DNA of 64,000 bases from Ruminococcaceae bacterium Marseille-P2935 (GTDB lineage: Bacteria; Bacillota; Clostridia; Oscillospirales; Ruminococcaceae). Under the pieces are notes generated by a model, which was not told the origin of the DNA, did not search any database, and saw only the letters and a program-made list of their open reading frames with translations. Shown piece by piece: positions 17,479 to 26,591 of this stretch. The stretch's first letter is position 1, and each line of letters starts with the position of its first letter. A program made the position numbers and the translations under genes. The stretch covers positions 1 through 64,000 of the forward strand of contig LT629952.1 of assembly GCA_900104565.1 (NCBI GenBank), written 5' to 3'.

Positions 17479-17898
17479 TTACAGCATTAGGTAGCACAGC
17501 GCCAAGATTAAAGTTTTGTCAGCATCTTCGTTGATTAACAGGACAATTAAAATTAAAATTAGCAAGCGCTCTTGATCAAGCCCAAAGGAATCCAATAATC
17601 CGCTTAGCGGTTTCATTCCTAAAAATGGGAGAGATAACCCTCGCTGTGATACTGTGGAAGCATCAGAATGATTTCTTTTATTCGTTTTTGGCTCAAAAGT
17701 TTCCACAGGTTCTGGCAGGTGATTATCTGATTCTGATGCCGGGTAAGGCCCATCCCGAATGGGCTCTCCGTTAAAATATTGCTGAGTAGAGCGCAGATTA
17801 TCGTTTGCACGGCGCTGCATCTCTCGTACCCTGCGCAAAGCATCTTGCTGCATCTGCATCATTTCATTGCTGCTGTATCCGCTTTGGCTCCATTGCAT
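17479..17898 (-). CDS. Uncharacterised protein with hydrophobic C terminus
   Basis: A 139-residue protein not assigned to a family. Residues 1-40 are rich in Gln, Met and Arg and look helical (MMQMQQDALRRVREMQRRAN). The middle is polar, and the last 30 residues (ERLLILILIVLLINEDADKT then LILALCYLML) are strongly hydrophobic, suggesting membrane or hydrophobic-surface association. It starts on the last base of the upstream stop codon (TAATG), so it is coupled to the gene at 17898-18305. It is the last gene of a three-gene operon. Confidence 0.75.
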   Translation of the reverse strand: MQWSQSGYSSNEMMQMQQDALRRVREMQRRANDNLRSTQQYFNGEPIRDGPYPASESDNHLPEPVETFEPKTNKRNHSDASTVSQRGLSLPFLGMKPLSGLLDSFGLDQERLLILILIVLLINEDADKTLILALCYLML

Positions 17899-18305
17899 TA
17901 TCGGTCACCGCCCAATAGCTTTTCAAAAAGGCCAGATTCTTTTAAAAACGGTAGAAGCTGGATTAACTGCATGATGCGAATGGCCTCGTCCACCCTTTTG
18001 CTGCGCTCCTCATGAAAATGGGGTTTAAGCGCACGTAAAAGCTCGGTGTTTTTGTCGTTTTTTCCCATAGACGAAAACGCCTGTTGGGCTTTCATAAGCA
18101 TACCAATATCTAGATTGCTGAGCAAATCACCCAAGCCTCCCGTATCTTGGCTGGAAAAAGACGATTCTTCCTGTTTGGCGGCCTTGACCTCTTCCTCTGA
18201 ATCGCTGTCCCCGCCCAAACCCAAAGCGGCGGCAACCGAACGCAGCTGTGCCATGCCCTCTGGGCTGCCAAGAATCTGACTGATTTTTGAAGTGAGGTCG
18301 TCCAT
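17898..18305 (-). CDS. Uncharacterised acidic protein, middle gene of three
   Basis: A 135-residue soluble protein, not assigned to a family with a known role. It has a helical N terminus (TSKISQILGSPEGMAQLRSV), an acidic Ser/Glu-rich linker around residues 33-52, then LLSNLDIGMLMKAQQAFSSM and a C-terminal helical part ending LPFLKESGLFEKLLGGDR. Coupled by overlap to the downstream gene and four bases from the upstream one. Confidence 0.75.
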   Translation of the reverse strand: MDDLTSKISQILGSPEGMAQLRSVAAALGLGGDSDSEEEVKAAKQEESSFSSQDTGGLGDLLSNLDIGMLMKAQQAFSSMGKNDKNTELLRALKPHFHEERSKRVDEAIRIMQLIQLLPFLKESGLFEKLLGGDR

Positions 18306-18309
18306 GGGT

Positions 18310-18561
18310 TTATTTCTCCTTCATCAGGCTGTTCAGTAGTTCCTTCACCTTTGGTTGGTTTAAAAGCTGTTCCATCTCTTTCGGGTTAGAAAGAACTCGG
18401 TTTATTTTTGCGCTTTGATTGGGGTTCAGGTTTTTTATTGCCTGGTCAAATGCTCCGTTTTCAAGCTGTTTTTTTAAATCTTGTGGGTTGGAGCCAAGCT
18501 TACGTCCAGCAATGGAAAGAAGAAGATCCAGCTTTTCCTTGGATAAATCAGGATTGTTCAT
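18310..18561 (-). CDS. Uncharacterised small helical protein, first gene of three
   Basis: An 83-residue protein made of short charged helices (PDLSKEKLDLLLSIAGRKLG, NQSAKINRVLSNPKEMEQLL). No family is recognised. ATG 18561 is preferred to the ATG at 18573 because AGGTGG lies eight bases ahead of it. The sequence shares with the next protein a pattern of SxKxxxxLxxPxxMxQL, so the two may be distantly related; this is a weak visual impression. Confidence 0.72.
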   Translation of the reverse strand: MNNPDLSKEKLDLLLSIAGRKLGSNPQDLKKQLENGAFDQAIKNLNPNQSAKINRVLSNPKEMEQLLNQPKVKELLNSLMKEK

Positions 18562-18637
18562 TTTTATCACCACCTATTCCATTTAACACATTTTTATGAT
18601 ATGGTATTATTAATTATGCTATACCGGAGGCCTTGTA

Positions 18638-19138
18638 ATGAACAATTCCACGAATACAAGATTGATTGTTTTATCGGACAGCCATGGAAAATTTTCTCCG
18701 TTGGAACAGATTGTATTACGCCACAAGGCGAATGCCGATCTTTTTATTCATTTGGGTGACGGTATGGAAGAGTGGGAACAGGTTGGTTTTTATTACCCCG
18801 AGATCGCCCGAATGGCTGTTCGCGGGAATTGTGATTTCTGCTCTCCGGAAGACGCTGAACAACTTATCATCCTTGGCGGAAAGCGAATCTTTTTTACCCA
18901 TGGTCACCTATATGGGGTGAAAGGCGGCACCGGCCAACTGCTGGATACAGCTAAAGAAAAACAGGCTGATTTAGTGCTATTTGGTCATACCCATGAGGCA
19001 ATGCTTTCCCATCCTTCTGGAGAACCATATTTTATGAATCCCGGAAGTGTGGCGCGTCCACGTTCTGGCCATGCCAGCTACGGGGTAATTGACATTACCG
19101 CAAACGGTGTAATTGTTGCGAACCTTGCAAAGCTGTAA
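18638..19138 (+). CDS. YfcE/MJ0936-type metallophosphodiesterase
   Basis: A 166-residue calcineurin-like phosphoesterase. The metal-binding motifs are DSHG (near residue 14), HLGDG, RGNCD, FTHGH and FGHTH, followed by NPGSVARPR, all typical of the small YfcE/YsnB group active on phosphodiesters. Natural substrate is unknown. A GGAGG lies nine bases before the ATG. It is divergent from the three-gene operon at 17.5-18.6 kb. Confidence 0.93.
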   Translation: MNNSTNTRLIVLSDSHGKFSPLEQIVLRHKANADLFIHLGDGMEEWEQVGFYYPEIARMAVRGNCDFCSPEDAEQLIILGGKRIFFTHGHLYGVKGGTGQLLDTAKEKQADLVLFGHTHEAMLSHPSGEPYFMNPGSVARPRSGHASYGVIDITANGVIVANLAKL

Positions 19139-19410
19139 ACTGATACAGTTATTGCAGCAAGCAGAACAGTATTGCCCTTTTAAAATAGGTGCATACCATG
19201 CAAAAAGCTGCAGCCTTAATATTTTAATGAAATTTGAAAAAACCAGCGGTCTCCAGGCAGCAGGGCAATACCTGCCGCTACGCCGGATGCGTGCAGGTGG
19301 ATAATTAATAAATTTAAAAGTAATTGGCGGCAGTTACCGTTTTGTTTTAAAACTGTTTTTTAAGTTTTATTATATAAATAAGATTCTGTGCCGGTAAAAA
19401 GGCGGAATGG

Positions 19411-20187
19411 GTGATCACCATAGATACAAACAAACTGGCTACCGGTTGGGTTGGCCAAAATTGGATCAAGTTAAAAGAGGTTAATTCCACCAATGAATAT
19501 TTAAAGCAGCATGGCGTAAGCTTGCCGGATGGTACTGTGGTAACGGCCCAGTGCCAAACAGAGGGAAGGGGCCGCGGGGGTAGCCATTGGAACAGTGACC
19601 ACAACGGTGCACTTTATCTGTCGGTATTACTTAAAAATTGCCCGAAAATACGCTCTCTACCGCTGGTAATGGGCCTGGCTGCAGCCCGGGCGGTAGAAAA
19701 GCTGTCGGGAATAGACTGCCAGATTAAATGGCCGAACGATATTATTCTGCAAAATAAAAAGCTGGCGGGCATTTTATGCGAAAGCAGGATCATGGGTGCC
19801 AGCCAATATGCAGTTTGTGGAATTGGGGTAAACGTTTTGCAGCCACAAAGCTATTTTGATGCCTGTCATCTACCTTATGGTATATCCATCTTTGCTGCCT
19901 CGGGGCTGGATTGTTCAGTTCTTACTGTGGGAACCAAGATATTAGAAGAGTTGGAGCCATTGATAGAACTGTACCGTACGCAGGGGTTTGTTGCTTTAAA
20001 ACAAGATTACCGGCTCCATAGTGCCACAGTAGGCAAACAGATACGATTGATAACTGCTGATGGGGAAGAATTGGGTGAGGCGGTAGATCTGACCGAAGAG
20101 GGGGAACTAATCTGCAAAATTTCTGGCAAGCTGAAAGTGGTGACTGCCGGGGAGGTTTCTATTCGAGGACTGTACGGTTATGTGTAA
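19411..20187 (+). CDS. birA: Biotin-[acetyl-CoA-carboxylase] ligase, short form
   Basis: Attaches biotin to carrier-protein lysines. The 258-residue protein has the biotinyl-AMP loop GRGRGG (residues 52-57) and KWPND (106-110), then AGILCES. It lacks the N-terminal winged-helix domain of the regulatory BirA, so it is a ligase only and does not bind DNA. The start codon is GTG with a weak GGCGGA ahead; no better start was found. The gene is followed by a 450-base gap and the IS200 element. Confidence 0.94.
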   Translation: MITIDTNKLATGWVGQNWIKLKEVNSTNEYLKQHGVSLPDGTVVTAQCQTEGRGRGGSHWNSDHNGALYLSVLLKNCPKIRSLPLVMGLAAARAVEKLSGIDCQIKWPNDIILQNKKLAGILCESRIMGASQYAVCGIGVNVLQPQSYFDACHLPYGISIFAASGLDCSVLTVGTKILEELEPLIELYRTQGFVALKQDYRLHSATVGKQIRLITADGEELGEAVDLTEEGELICKISGKLKVVTAGEVSIRGLYGYV

Positions 20188-20632
20188 AACAAGTATTAAA
20201 AGTGTTTATGAAACACCTCCTTTTGCAATGTTTTATTTTACCGCCTAAAGATGTTTCTGTTTCCCAAATGTTCATAAAAATAGAGCGCTGAGCATTTAGA
20301 AAAAGCGTTTGTATTTGTCTGGAAATAACAGAAAACTAGAACTCGCTTAAAAAACGAACATATAAAAGCCCGGCAACTGCACAAAATGTTTTGCAAGGTA
20401 AACGGACAGGACGGCAGATTGTGCCGGTGCAGCTCTTTTTAGTTGGATTTTTCATTTAAAAACACGTTCCGCGTTCCTTTTGGCAATATAACCAGGCTAT
20501 GGGATGTACAGCTGCTTGCGGGCTTAAAAATAAAATGGCCTAGCCAAACATCAGTTTTTAGCGTGAAAAATCAGGAAAAATTAGTACAATGGGGCAAGCG
20601 GTACTTGAACGTAGATACGTAAAAATAAATAT
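20188..20632. other. Intergenic region between birA and the insertion element
   Basis: No gene or recognisable RNA is seen. A distant CTGCAC...GTGCAG pair followed by CTCTTTTT near 20437-20442 is too weak to call a terminator. Confidence 0.5.
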
Positions 20633-20729
20633 CCCCCGGCTTAGCCGGGGGTTTTTCATATGCGGGCAAAGCCCTATGCTACTGGTTGCGTCTCAAGACG
20701 CATGACGACCTGACACTTGCAAAAAATTG

Positions 20730-21188
20730 TTATTTGCTACCTGTAAACGGGTCCACATATTCTTTCAGTGTCATTTGGTCGTCTATCATATCTTCTTTCA
20801 ACTGATTTTGAATATACTCCTGTATTCTCTTTGCATTTTTACCTGCTGTATCCACATAATATCCTCTGCACCAAAAACTTCTGTTTCCATATTTGTATTG
20901 CAAGTTTGCGTGTCTCTCAAATATTATCAAACTACTCTTTCCCTTGAGAAACCCCATAAATCCCGATACACTCATCTTTGGTGGTATTTCTACCAGCATA
21001 TGTATATGGTCGGGGCATACCTCTGCCTCTATGATATTTACTTGTTTCCAATTGCACAATTCTCTTAATATTTTTCCTTTCTCTATTTTGTGCTCCCCGT
21101 AAAACACTTGCCTTCTATATTTTGGTGCAAAGACTATATGATATTTACAATTCCAACTTGTATGTGCTAAACTATTGTTGTCATTCAT
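20730..21188 (-). CDS. tnpA: IS200/IS605 family transposase TnpA
   Basis: A 152-residue single-strand transposase of the Y1 (HUH) type. The HUH pair is CPDHIHMLVEIPP, and the catalytic Tyr is in the GYYVDT...NAKRIQEYIQNQ helix. The start HTSWNCKYHIVFAPKYRRQV is typical. The length matches complete members, so the element could be active. The ribosome binding site AAAGGAGG is inside one arm of a leader hairpin, as known for IS200, which keeps expression low. Confidence 0.95.
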   Translation of the reverse strand: MNDNNSLAHTSWNCKYHIVFAPKYRRQVFYGEHKIEKGKILRELCNWKQVNIIEAEVCPDHIHMLVEIPPKMSVSGFMGFLKGKSSLIIFERHANLQYKYGNRSFWCRGYYVDTAGKNAKRIQEYIQNQLKEDMIDDQMTLKEYVDPFTGSK

Positions 21189-21197
21189 TTGAATGTC

Positions 21198-21254
21198 CTC
21201 CTTTTGATGTTCTTGCAGTTGTCAGGCCGCAAGTCTATTTTACATCAAAAGGAG
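21198..21254 (-). promoter_or_regulatory. Leader hairpin covering the tnpA ribosome binding site
   Basis: CTCCTTTTGATGT pairs with ACATCAAAAGGAG over 13 bases. In the minus-strand transcript the downstream arm contains AAAAGGAG, the start of the Shine-Dalgarno sequence, so pairing hides it. This is the established self-repression mode of IS200; here it is inferred from the pairing. Confidence 0.75.
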
Positions 21255-21325
21255 TTTTTTCTTATATTCTCACCGCTTAAGCTTTTTGGAACCACCGGCA
21301 CAGCCGCCGGTTTTCTTTATACAAT

Positions 21326-21357
21326 AAAAAGGATGGGAACCTTCCCCATCCTTTTTG
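21326..21357 (-). terminator. Terminator after the trkA pair
   Basis: AAAAAGGATGGG pairs with CCCATCCTTTTT around AACCTT. It lies just after the stop of the 21359 gene; the T-run exists on both strands. Confidence 0.88.
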
Positions 21358-21358
21358 A

Positions 21359-22027
21359 TTATATGCTTTCATCCAAACAAAGGGCCTTGCTCAGGTCATG
21401 AACCACTTTGTTTTGCACGACTACCAAAATTTTATCATCACTTAAAATTTGCGTGTTACCGCGTGGAATAATGAGTTCACCGTCCCGAGAGATGGAAACG
21501 ATAATCGATTCCTCCGGCAGGCGAAGTTCGCTTAAACGCACACCATGCAGCTTATAGTTGGATGGAATCTGCAATTCATTGAGAGAAGCGATTCCGCGGT
21601 TCAGGGGAACCAGCTGTTTGATGGCGGAGGTGTCCACCTCACGTTCCAGCAAGCGTGCAATGTTATCGGTGCTGGAGATTGGAATATCCACTCCAAGCTG
21701 TTTCATCACAGTAGCGTTTTTGGGGTTATTCACCCGCGCTACGGTACGTTTTACATGAAAACGCTTTTTGGCCAACTGGCAGGCAATCAGATTGTCCTCA
21801 TCCTGCCCGGTCACGCTGATTAATGCTTCTGCCTCCAAAATATCTGCACTTTCCAGCACGTTGATGGTAGAGCCGTCTCCGTTAATCACCGGAATATCCA
21901 GATCATCTGCAATATGGGTGCAGACCTCTTTGTTTTTTTCAATAATTACTGGGGAATGTCCATGCTCCAACAGCGTTTTGGCCAGGTAATAACCAACCTT
22001 GCCACCGCCCACAATAATCACTTTCAT
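21359..22027 (-). CDS. TrkA-family potassium uptake regulator, copy 1
   Basis: A 222-residue cytosolic gating subunit with an N-terminal RCK (TrkA-N, GGGKVGYYLAKTLLE dinucleotide-binding loop, then IEKN as the acidic end of strand 2) and a C-terminal TrkA-C domain from about residue 140. TrkA proteins bind NAD(H) or ATP and control a membrane subunit TrkH/KtrB, which is not in this window. It lies 14 bases after a second trkA-like gene, so the two probably act as a pair. Confidence 0.9.
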   Translation of the reverse strand: MKVIIVGGGKVGYYLAKTLLEHGHSPVIIEKNKEVCTHIADDLDIPVINGDGSTINVLESADILEAEALISVTGQDEDNLIACQLAKKRFHVKRTVARVNNPKNATVMKQLGVDIPISSTDNIARLLEREVDTSAIKQLVPLNRGIASLNELQIPSNYKLHGVRLSELRLPEESIIVSISRDGELIIPRGNTQILSDDKILVVVQNKVVHDLSKALCLDESI

Positions 22028-22041
22028 AACAATACCTCCCG

Positions 22042-22662
22042 CTAAATCACTTTTGCGATCACCAAACGGTCGGTGTCGTAAATTTTAAAGTTATTATCCT
22101 TCGTTACCAAAGACATACTGCCATCGGAATGAAGTACGCCAAATACTGCTTCGTTTTCGCCCGAAGGAATATCGTGAATTCTTTTTCCGCTGTAGCCTTT
22201 CGGGACTTTAATCGTAGAGAAGGAGACATCAGCGCTGTCAAAGGTGACATTTTTCATTTCTCCGGCGTCCATCAGCATGGAACTTACAGCTTCAACTGTC
22301 AGTTTGGTTGGGCAAACGGTGCGCAAACCAAAGTGCGAGAATACATCCTCACGCTGGGGGTCATAGATACGGGCCAATACCTTGGGAACATTAAAAATTT
22401 CGCTGGCAAGCTGAGATACCATCACATTAATGTTATCGTCCTGAGTCACTGCGGCAACCGCATCGCAGCCTTCAATACCGGCATGACGCAGGGTATCCTG
22501 GTCAATTGGAACACCTGAGACCGTAATGCCGGAAAAATCATCATCCAATAGTTCGAAATGTTCCGCGTTGCGGTCTACAATCGAGACATCGTGCCCGGCC
22601 CGGCTTAATGAACAAGCCAAACGGGAACCAACCTTTCCGCAGCCAACAACTAGAATATTCAT
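22042..22662 (-). CDS. TrkA-family potassium uptake regulator, copy 2
   Basis: A 206-residue TrkA-N/TrkA-C protein (VVGCGKVGSRLACSLSRAGH, then VDRN). It is clearly related to the downstream copy but diverged. ATG 22662 is chosen because MNILVVGCGKVG is the usual start and GGAGG is ten bases ahead; the open frame reaches 22731 without support. With the next gene it forms a two-gene operon and would control a Trk/Ktr-type channel encoded elsewhere. Confidence 0.9.
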   Translation of the reverse strand: MNILVVGCGKVGSRLACSLSRAGHDVSIVDRNAEHFELLDDDFSGITVSGVPIDQDTLRHAGIEGCDAVAAVTQDDNINVMVSQLASEIFNVPKVLARIYDPQREDVFSHFGLRTVCPTKLTVEAVSSMLMDAGEMKNVTFDSADVSFSTIKVPKGYSGKRIHDIPSGENEAVFGVLHSDGSMSLVTKDNNFKIYDTDRLVIAKVI

Positions 22663-22804
22663 GGCAAATATACCTCCAAGTATTACACATTTCCCCCAGT
22701 TCATTTGGTCATACCAGTGGAAATTACCCATTATTATATACCTTTTTTCATGGAAAGGGAAGGCTTAGTACAAAAATTGTATTCCAGGTAAAGAGCAGCT
22801 GGCG

Positions 22805-24715
22805 CTACTGTTTTAAAATTTGATTCAGCCATAGATTAGCGCAAGCATCACTGGGCATTCTCCAATCCCCGCGAGGGGAAAGAGAAACTGTCCCTACCTT
22901 AGGACCATCCGGCAGGCAGGACCGCTTAAACTGTTGGGCGAAAAATCTGCGCAGAAAAGTGTTTAGCCAGTGGCGGACGGTAGCCTCATCATACCGCCCG
23001 GCAAAAGCATATTTAGCCAGGTAAAGAATTTTTTCGGGAGTACAGCCGAAACGAATAAAATAATATAAGAAAAAGTCATGCAGCTCATAAGGACCCACTA
23101 AATCCTCGGTTTTTTGTGAAATTTTTCCGTTTTCAGCGGGAAGCAGTTCAGGTGATACCGGGGTATCTAAAATATCTCGCAATACAGCGGTGAGGGCAGG
23201 GTTCTGGGTAGTACTTGCCACATAATCAACCAGGTAACGGACCAGTGTTTTTGGAATAGACGCATTTACCCCATACATGGACATATGGTCGCCATTATAG
23301 GTAGCCCAGCCAAGGGCGAGCTCGGACAGATCGCCGGTTCCGATTACCAGCCCGCCGGTCTGATTAGCAAGATCCATTAACACCTGGGTGCGTTCTCTGG
23401 CTTGGGCGTTTTCATAAGTGACATCCAACAGAGAAGGGTCTTGTCCAATATCTGAAAAATGCTGGGTTACAGCCTTTCCAATATTAATTTCCTGAAAGGT
23501 TACCCCAAGGGCTTCACACAGCAGCCGGGCGTTGGAACGGGTACGGCTTGTTGTGCCGAAGCAGGGCATGGTAATAGCCAAAATATCGGTGAGAGGCCGG
23601 TTTAACCAATCCATAGCTTTCACCGCAACCAACAGAGCGAGGCAGGAATCCAGCCCACCGGAAATACCCACTACGGCTGTATGGCAGCCAGTATGCTCCA
23701 GGCGCTTTTTTAACCCAGCCGACTGCATGGTTAATATTTCCCGGCATCGAGCAAAACGGGCCGTTTCCTCTTTTGGAATAAATGGATGAGCCGAAATATT
23801 CCGGGTAAGAGGAGTTGGCTGTATGGCTAGTGAGAAGAAAATTTGCTCGTAACCGGTTTGATTTGGAGTGGGGAAAGTAGACATGCGCTGGCGTTCGGCA
23901 CATAGCTTTTGCAGGTCAATTTCGGTTAAAGCATAACCGCCTTCAAATGGCGGGCTTTCCGATAAAATACTGCCGTTTTCTGCAATTAGATTATGACCGC
24001 TGAAAACCAGATCGGTGGACGATTCCCCTTCACCGGCATCCGCATACAAATAGGCACAGGCAAGCTTGGCAGATTGGCTGCCCACAAGGGTTTTGCGGTA
24101 GTCGGCCTTGCCAATGGTTTCAACACTGGCGGAGCAATTGATGATTACGGTGGCACCTGCCAGTGCATGCCCCATAGAGGGGGGGACAGGTACCCATAAA
24201 TCCTCACAAATTTCTACTCCAACGCAGAGATCGGGTAGCTCCTGACAGCGGAAAACAAGCCGGTTTCCAAACGGATACTCCAGGCCGCCCACCGTAATGG
24301 TTGAATTATGATCAGGAGCTGGGGTGAATTGCCGCCGTTCATAAAATTCTCCGTAATTGGGCAGATGTGTTTTAGGAACAATTCCCAGTATTTTTCCTCT
24401 GTTTATCACGGCGCAGCAGTTGTACAATTTACCCTGAAATTTTAATGGAACCCCAACAGTAAGCAATAAGTCCAGTTCTTTGGTATATTGTATGATTTTG
24501 ATTAATGCTTGTTCAGCCCCCCTTTGCAATGTCGGCTGAAGAAAAAGGTCCCCGCAGGTGTAGCCGGTGATAGTCAGCTCCGGAAGGGCCAGAATTTTTA
24601 CATGGTCGCGTACGGCACGTTCGATCAAAGATAAAATTTGCCCGCAGTTATATTCGCAGTCTGCCACTCGGATAGAGGGGGTAGCCGCTGCCGTTTTAAT
24701 AAACCCGTAGTTCAT
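22805..24715 (-). CDS. nadE: Glutamine-dependent NAD+ synthetase
   Basis: Makes NAD from nicotinate adenine dinucleotide, ATP and glutamine. The 636-residue protein has an N-terminal nitrilase/amidase domain with the catalytic triad (Glu in ALPELTITGY, Lys in PKTHLPNYGEFYE, Cys about 170 in GVEICEDLW), which frees ammonia from glutamine, and a C-terminal synthetase domain with the pyrophosphate loop GISGGLDS starting near residue 350. Length and architecture match the clostridial long form. It is separated from trkA by about 140 bases and may have its own transcript. Confidence 0.96.
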   Translation of the reverse strand: MNYGFIKTAAATPSIRVADCEYNCGQILSLIERAVRDHVKILALPELTITGYTCGDLFLQPTLQRGAEQALIKIIQYTKELDLLLTVGVPLKFQGKLYNCCAVINRGKILGIVPKTHLPNYGEFYERRQFTPAPDHNSTITVGGLEYPFGNRLVFRCQELPDLCVGVEICEDLWVPVPPSMGHALAGATVIINCSASVETIGKADYRKTLVGSQSAKLACAYLYADAGEGESSTDLVFSGHNLIAENGSILSESPPFEGGYALTEIDLQKLCAERQRMSTFPTPNQTGYEQIFFSLAIQPTPLTRNISAHPFIPKEETARFARCREILTMQSAGLKKRLEHTGCHTAVVGISGGLDSCLALLVAVKAMDWLNRPLTDILAITMPCFGTTSRTRSNARLLCEALGVTFQEINIGKAVTQHFSDIGQDPSLLDVTYENAQARERTQVLMDLANQTGGLVIGTGDLSELALGWATYNGDHMSMYGVNASIPKTLVRYLVDYVASTTQNPALTAVLRDILDTPVSPELLPAENGKISQKTEDLVGPYELHDFFLYYFIRFGCTPEKILYLAKYAFAGRYDEATVRHWLNTFLRRFFAQQFKRSCLPDGPKVGTVSLSPRGDWRMPSDACANLWLNQILKQ

Positions 24716-25380
24716 AGTTTCACTCCCAGAAAAACATTAAAAATCCATTATTCTATTATTGTTTTTATCATACCCTGAAAAGCAAGTGCTTACAAGGAAA
24801 AATAGGGCTAACGTTCAAAAAATTTTAGGGAATGAAGGAAACGCATAAGCTTTGATGGGTGTTGGAATGTTCTTGGCTTTGCTGTGCAATGGGGTAATAT
24901 GCTGAATGCCCCATTATCTGCCGTGTCGTATTTTGGGAACTACTTATTGTTGTAACGGCCGCTGTACTGCCTTCCAAAAAAGCCTCAGATTAATTTGTGC
25001 ATTTTAAAATGATATACGATCTTTTGAAAGAGAATAAATTGAAAAAAGTTTCGATTATGAACTGCCAGTATGTACAGTTTTATTCTGTTACTACTTTTTG
25101 CGTATGCGGTTACGCCAACATTGCACCGAATAGCCAGGATTATGCTGACCCTGTTCCTGCTTCCACCTCAGATGCAGTACTGACTGTAACGGTTAGATGT
25201 GGTATATTCCTGTAATTTCGACTGGTCGCTGATGGCTTGTTCATATTGCCTGATGAATGGATAAACTGCTGGTATTTCTTACATTCAAGGAGGGGGAAAC
25301 TCTCAACCTTGGGCACATAATGACGCATTTTGCTGCATATACATGTGCTAAGACAACTTGAAGTAGGGAGGTTTTCGGGG
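24716..25380. other. Intergenic region upstream of spoIIID
   Basis: No gene is supported; an open frame at 24997-25215 lacks a ribosome binding site and family resemblance. spoIIID is normally read from a sigma-E promoter. The best look-alike is TCATATT (25241-25247) and GATAAACT (25260-25267), but the 12-base spacing is short, so it is only a weak candidate. Confidence 0.35.
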
Positions 25381-25641
25381 GTGAAGGGTTTACCTGAGGA
25401 ACGGGCAGTTATGCTTGGCACCTATATTATTGAAAACAATGCGACGGTTAGACGCGCCGCAAAGGAATTTAATATATCTAAAAGTACTGTACATAAAGAT
25501 GTATCTGAAAGGTTAAAAAAAATAAATAGTTCTCTTTTTGAACAGGTTAAACTTGTTTTGGAACAGAATAAATCAGAACGGCATATTCGGGGCGGTATGG
25601 CGACGAAAACAAAATACGAAAAACTAAAAAAGACTAGGTGA
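25381..25641 (+). CDS. spoIIID: Sporulation transcription factor SpoIIID
   Basis: A small DNA-binding regulator of mother-cell genes during sporulation. The 86-residue protein has the helix-turn-helix RRAAKEFNISKSTVHKDVSE and the conserved C-terminal basic region ERHIRGGMATKTKYEKLK. GTG 25381 is preferred: GGGAGG is nine bases ahead and the protein then starts (M)KGLPEERAV like known SpoIIID; the frame from 25330 adds unrelated residues. A strong terminator follows. A decayed copy of its 3' end lies about 2.7 kb downstream. Confidence 0.95.
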   Translation: MKGLPEERAVMLGTYIIENNATVRRAAKEFNISKSTVHKDVSERLKKINSSLFEQVKLVLEQNKSERHIRGGMATKTKYEKLKKTR

Positions 25642-25645
25642 ACAT

Positions 25646-25682
25646 AAAAAGAGCAGTGCGGTAAAAACGCACTGCTCTTTTT
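25646..25682. terminator. Bidirectional terminator between spoIIID and the CAP-domain gene
   Basis: A perfect 15-base-pair stem (25646-25660 with 25668-25682) with A-run and T-run on its flanks, between two converging genes. Confidence 0.92.
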
Positions 25683-25708
25683 GGCAGTAGTGCAACAATG
25701 CAGCAGTT

Positions 25709-26512
25709 TTAATATAAAGCAAATATAGTAGTTACGGTAGCATAGCACACGCCATCTTTTACATCAGTATAAACACCAACGCCAATATGGGTAACCGGAG
25801 TTTCAAAAATATTTTTATAATGCCCGGGACTGCTTTCCCAATCGGAATACCATACGGCAGCCAAATCAACATCCATGCCCTGTGGATATTCTGCATTAGC
25901 CAGGTTTTCGCCGCCCTCCTGTATCATAAGGTTATAATCGGTCAGCACAGTTTCCCACGATCTTCCGTCTGGCCGCGAATGAGCAAACATACCGTTTAAA
26001 TAAAGTTCTTTACTGCGAATTCGTGTTGCGGTATCGAGGTTTGGGTCCCGCGTTAATGCAGACAGCCCTTTTTCGGCTCTCTTTTGGTTGAGAATACCGA
26101 AGATGGCATCTTCCAACTCAGAATCAAACCCGGCAGAACTAAGAGTTGGAAAATCGGGGATTGTGGAAGCAGGCCTTGAGACTGGGGGATTGACTGTGTC
26201 TGCGGAAGAGGCTCCCTTATTAGTTTGCGGTAAATCGGCCGAAGCCGGTTTAGATGCTGTGGGGAATGACTGTCCGGCCGATGCAGAAGCTGAACTGGAA
26301 GCAGCAACGGCAAAAGCAGATGATGAACTTTGGCTTTCCGGCACAGATACAGATGTAGTATTTTTTGAAGCTGCTAAACTAGATGAAAAAGAAGTGTTTT
26401 GGCTGCCCAAGTCTTCCGACATACTGTTGGAAGAAGTGGCAACCTGTGCAGCGCAGCCAGATATTATAATTAACAAAATAAATAACCATAAAAAAATTGT
26501 TGGAATTTTCAT
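25709..26512 (-). CDS. CAP-domain (SCP/PR1-like) lipoprotein
   Basis: A 267-residue exported protein. The signal ends in a lipobox (LIIISGCAAQ, Cys about 20). A low-complexity Ser/Ala/Pro-rich linker covers about residues 24-115, followed by a CAP domain with LNQKRAEKGLSALTRDPNLD, FAHSRPDGRSWETVL, GENLA and the WxxSPGHYKNIF motif. Bacterial CAP proteins of this type (as YkwD) are often linked to spore or cell-surface biology; precise activity is unknown. It faces spoIIID across a shared terminator. Confidence 0.92.
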   Translation of the reverse strand: MKIPTIFLWLFILLIIISGCAAQVATSSNSMSEDLGSQNTSFSSSLAASKNTTSVSVPESQSSSSAFAVAASSSASASAGQSFPTASKPASADLPQTNKGASSADTVNPPVSRPASTIPDFPTLSSAGFDSELEDAIFGILNQKRAEKGLSALTRDPNLDTATRIRSKELYLNGMFAHSRPDGRSWETVLTDYNLMIQEGGENLANAEYPQGMDVDLAAVWYSDWESSPGHYKNIFETPVTHIGVGVYTDVKDGVCYATVTTIFALY

Positions 26513-26591
26513 CTATTCACCACCTTTAAAATTTATATTAACAGTATAAAGCCGAATTGTGTCAATGTAAAGGAACTTACAGTGAAACGGT

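Larger units (their letters stand above)
20633..21260 (-). mobile_element. IS200/IS605-type insertion element, single-gene form
   Basis: The element contains only a TnpA (Y1) transposase gene. One end carries the hairpin CCCCCGGC-TTA-GCCGGGGG (20633-20651), which on the minus strand is the distal end. The other end has a 13-base-pair stem (21198-21210 with 21242-21254) over the transposase leader. Exact ends are not certain, because IS200 elements have no terminal inverted repeats or target duplication. No TnpB is present. Confidence 0.85.

Noticed and set aside
24997-25215. 72-codon open frame upstream of spoIIID
   Set aside because: No ribosome binding site, mixed composition, no family resemblance.
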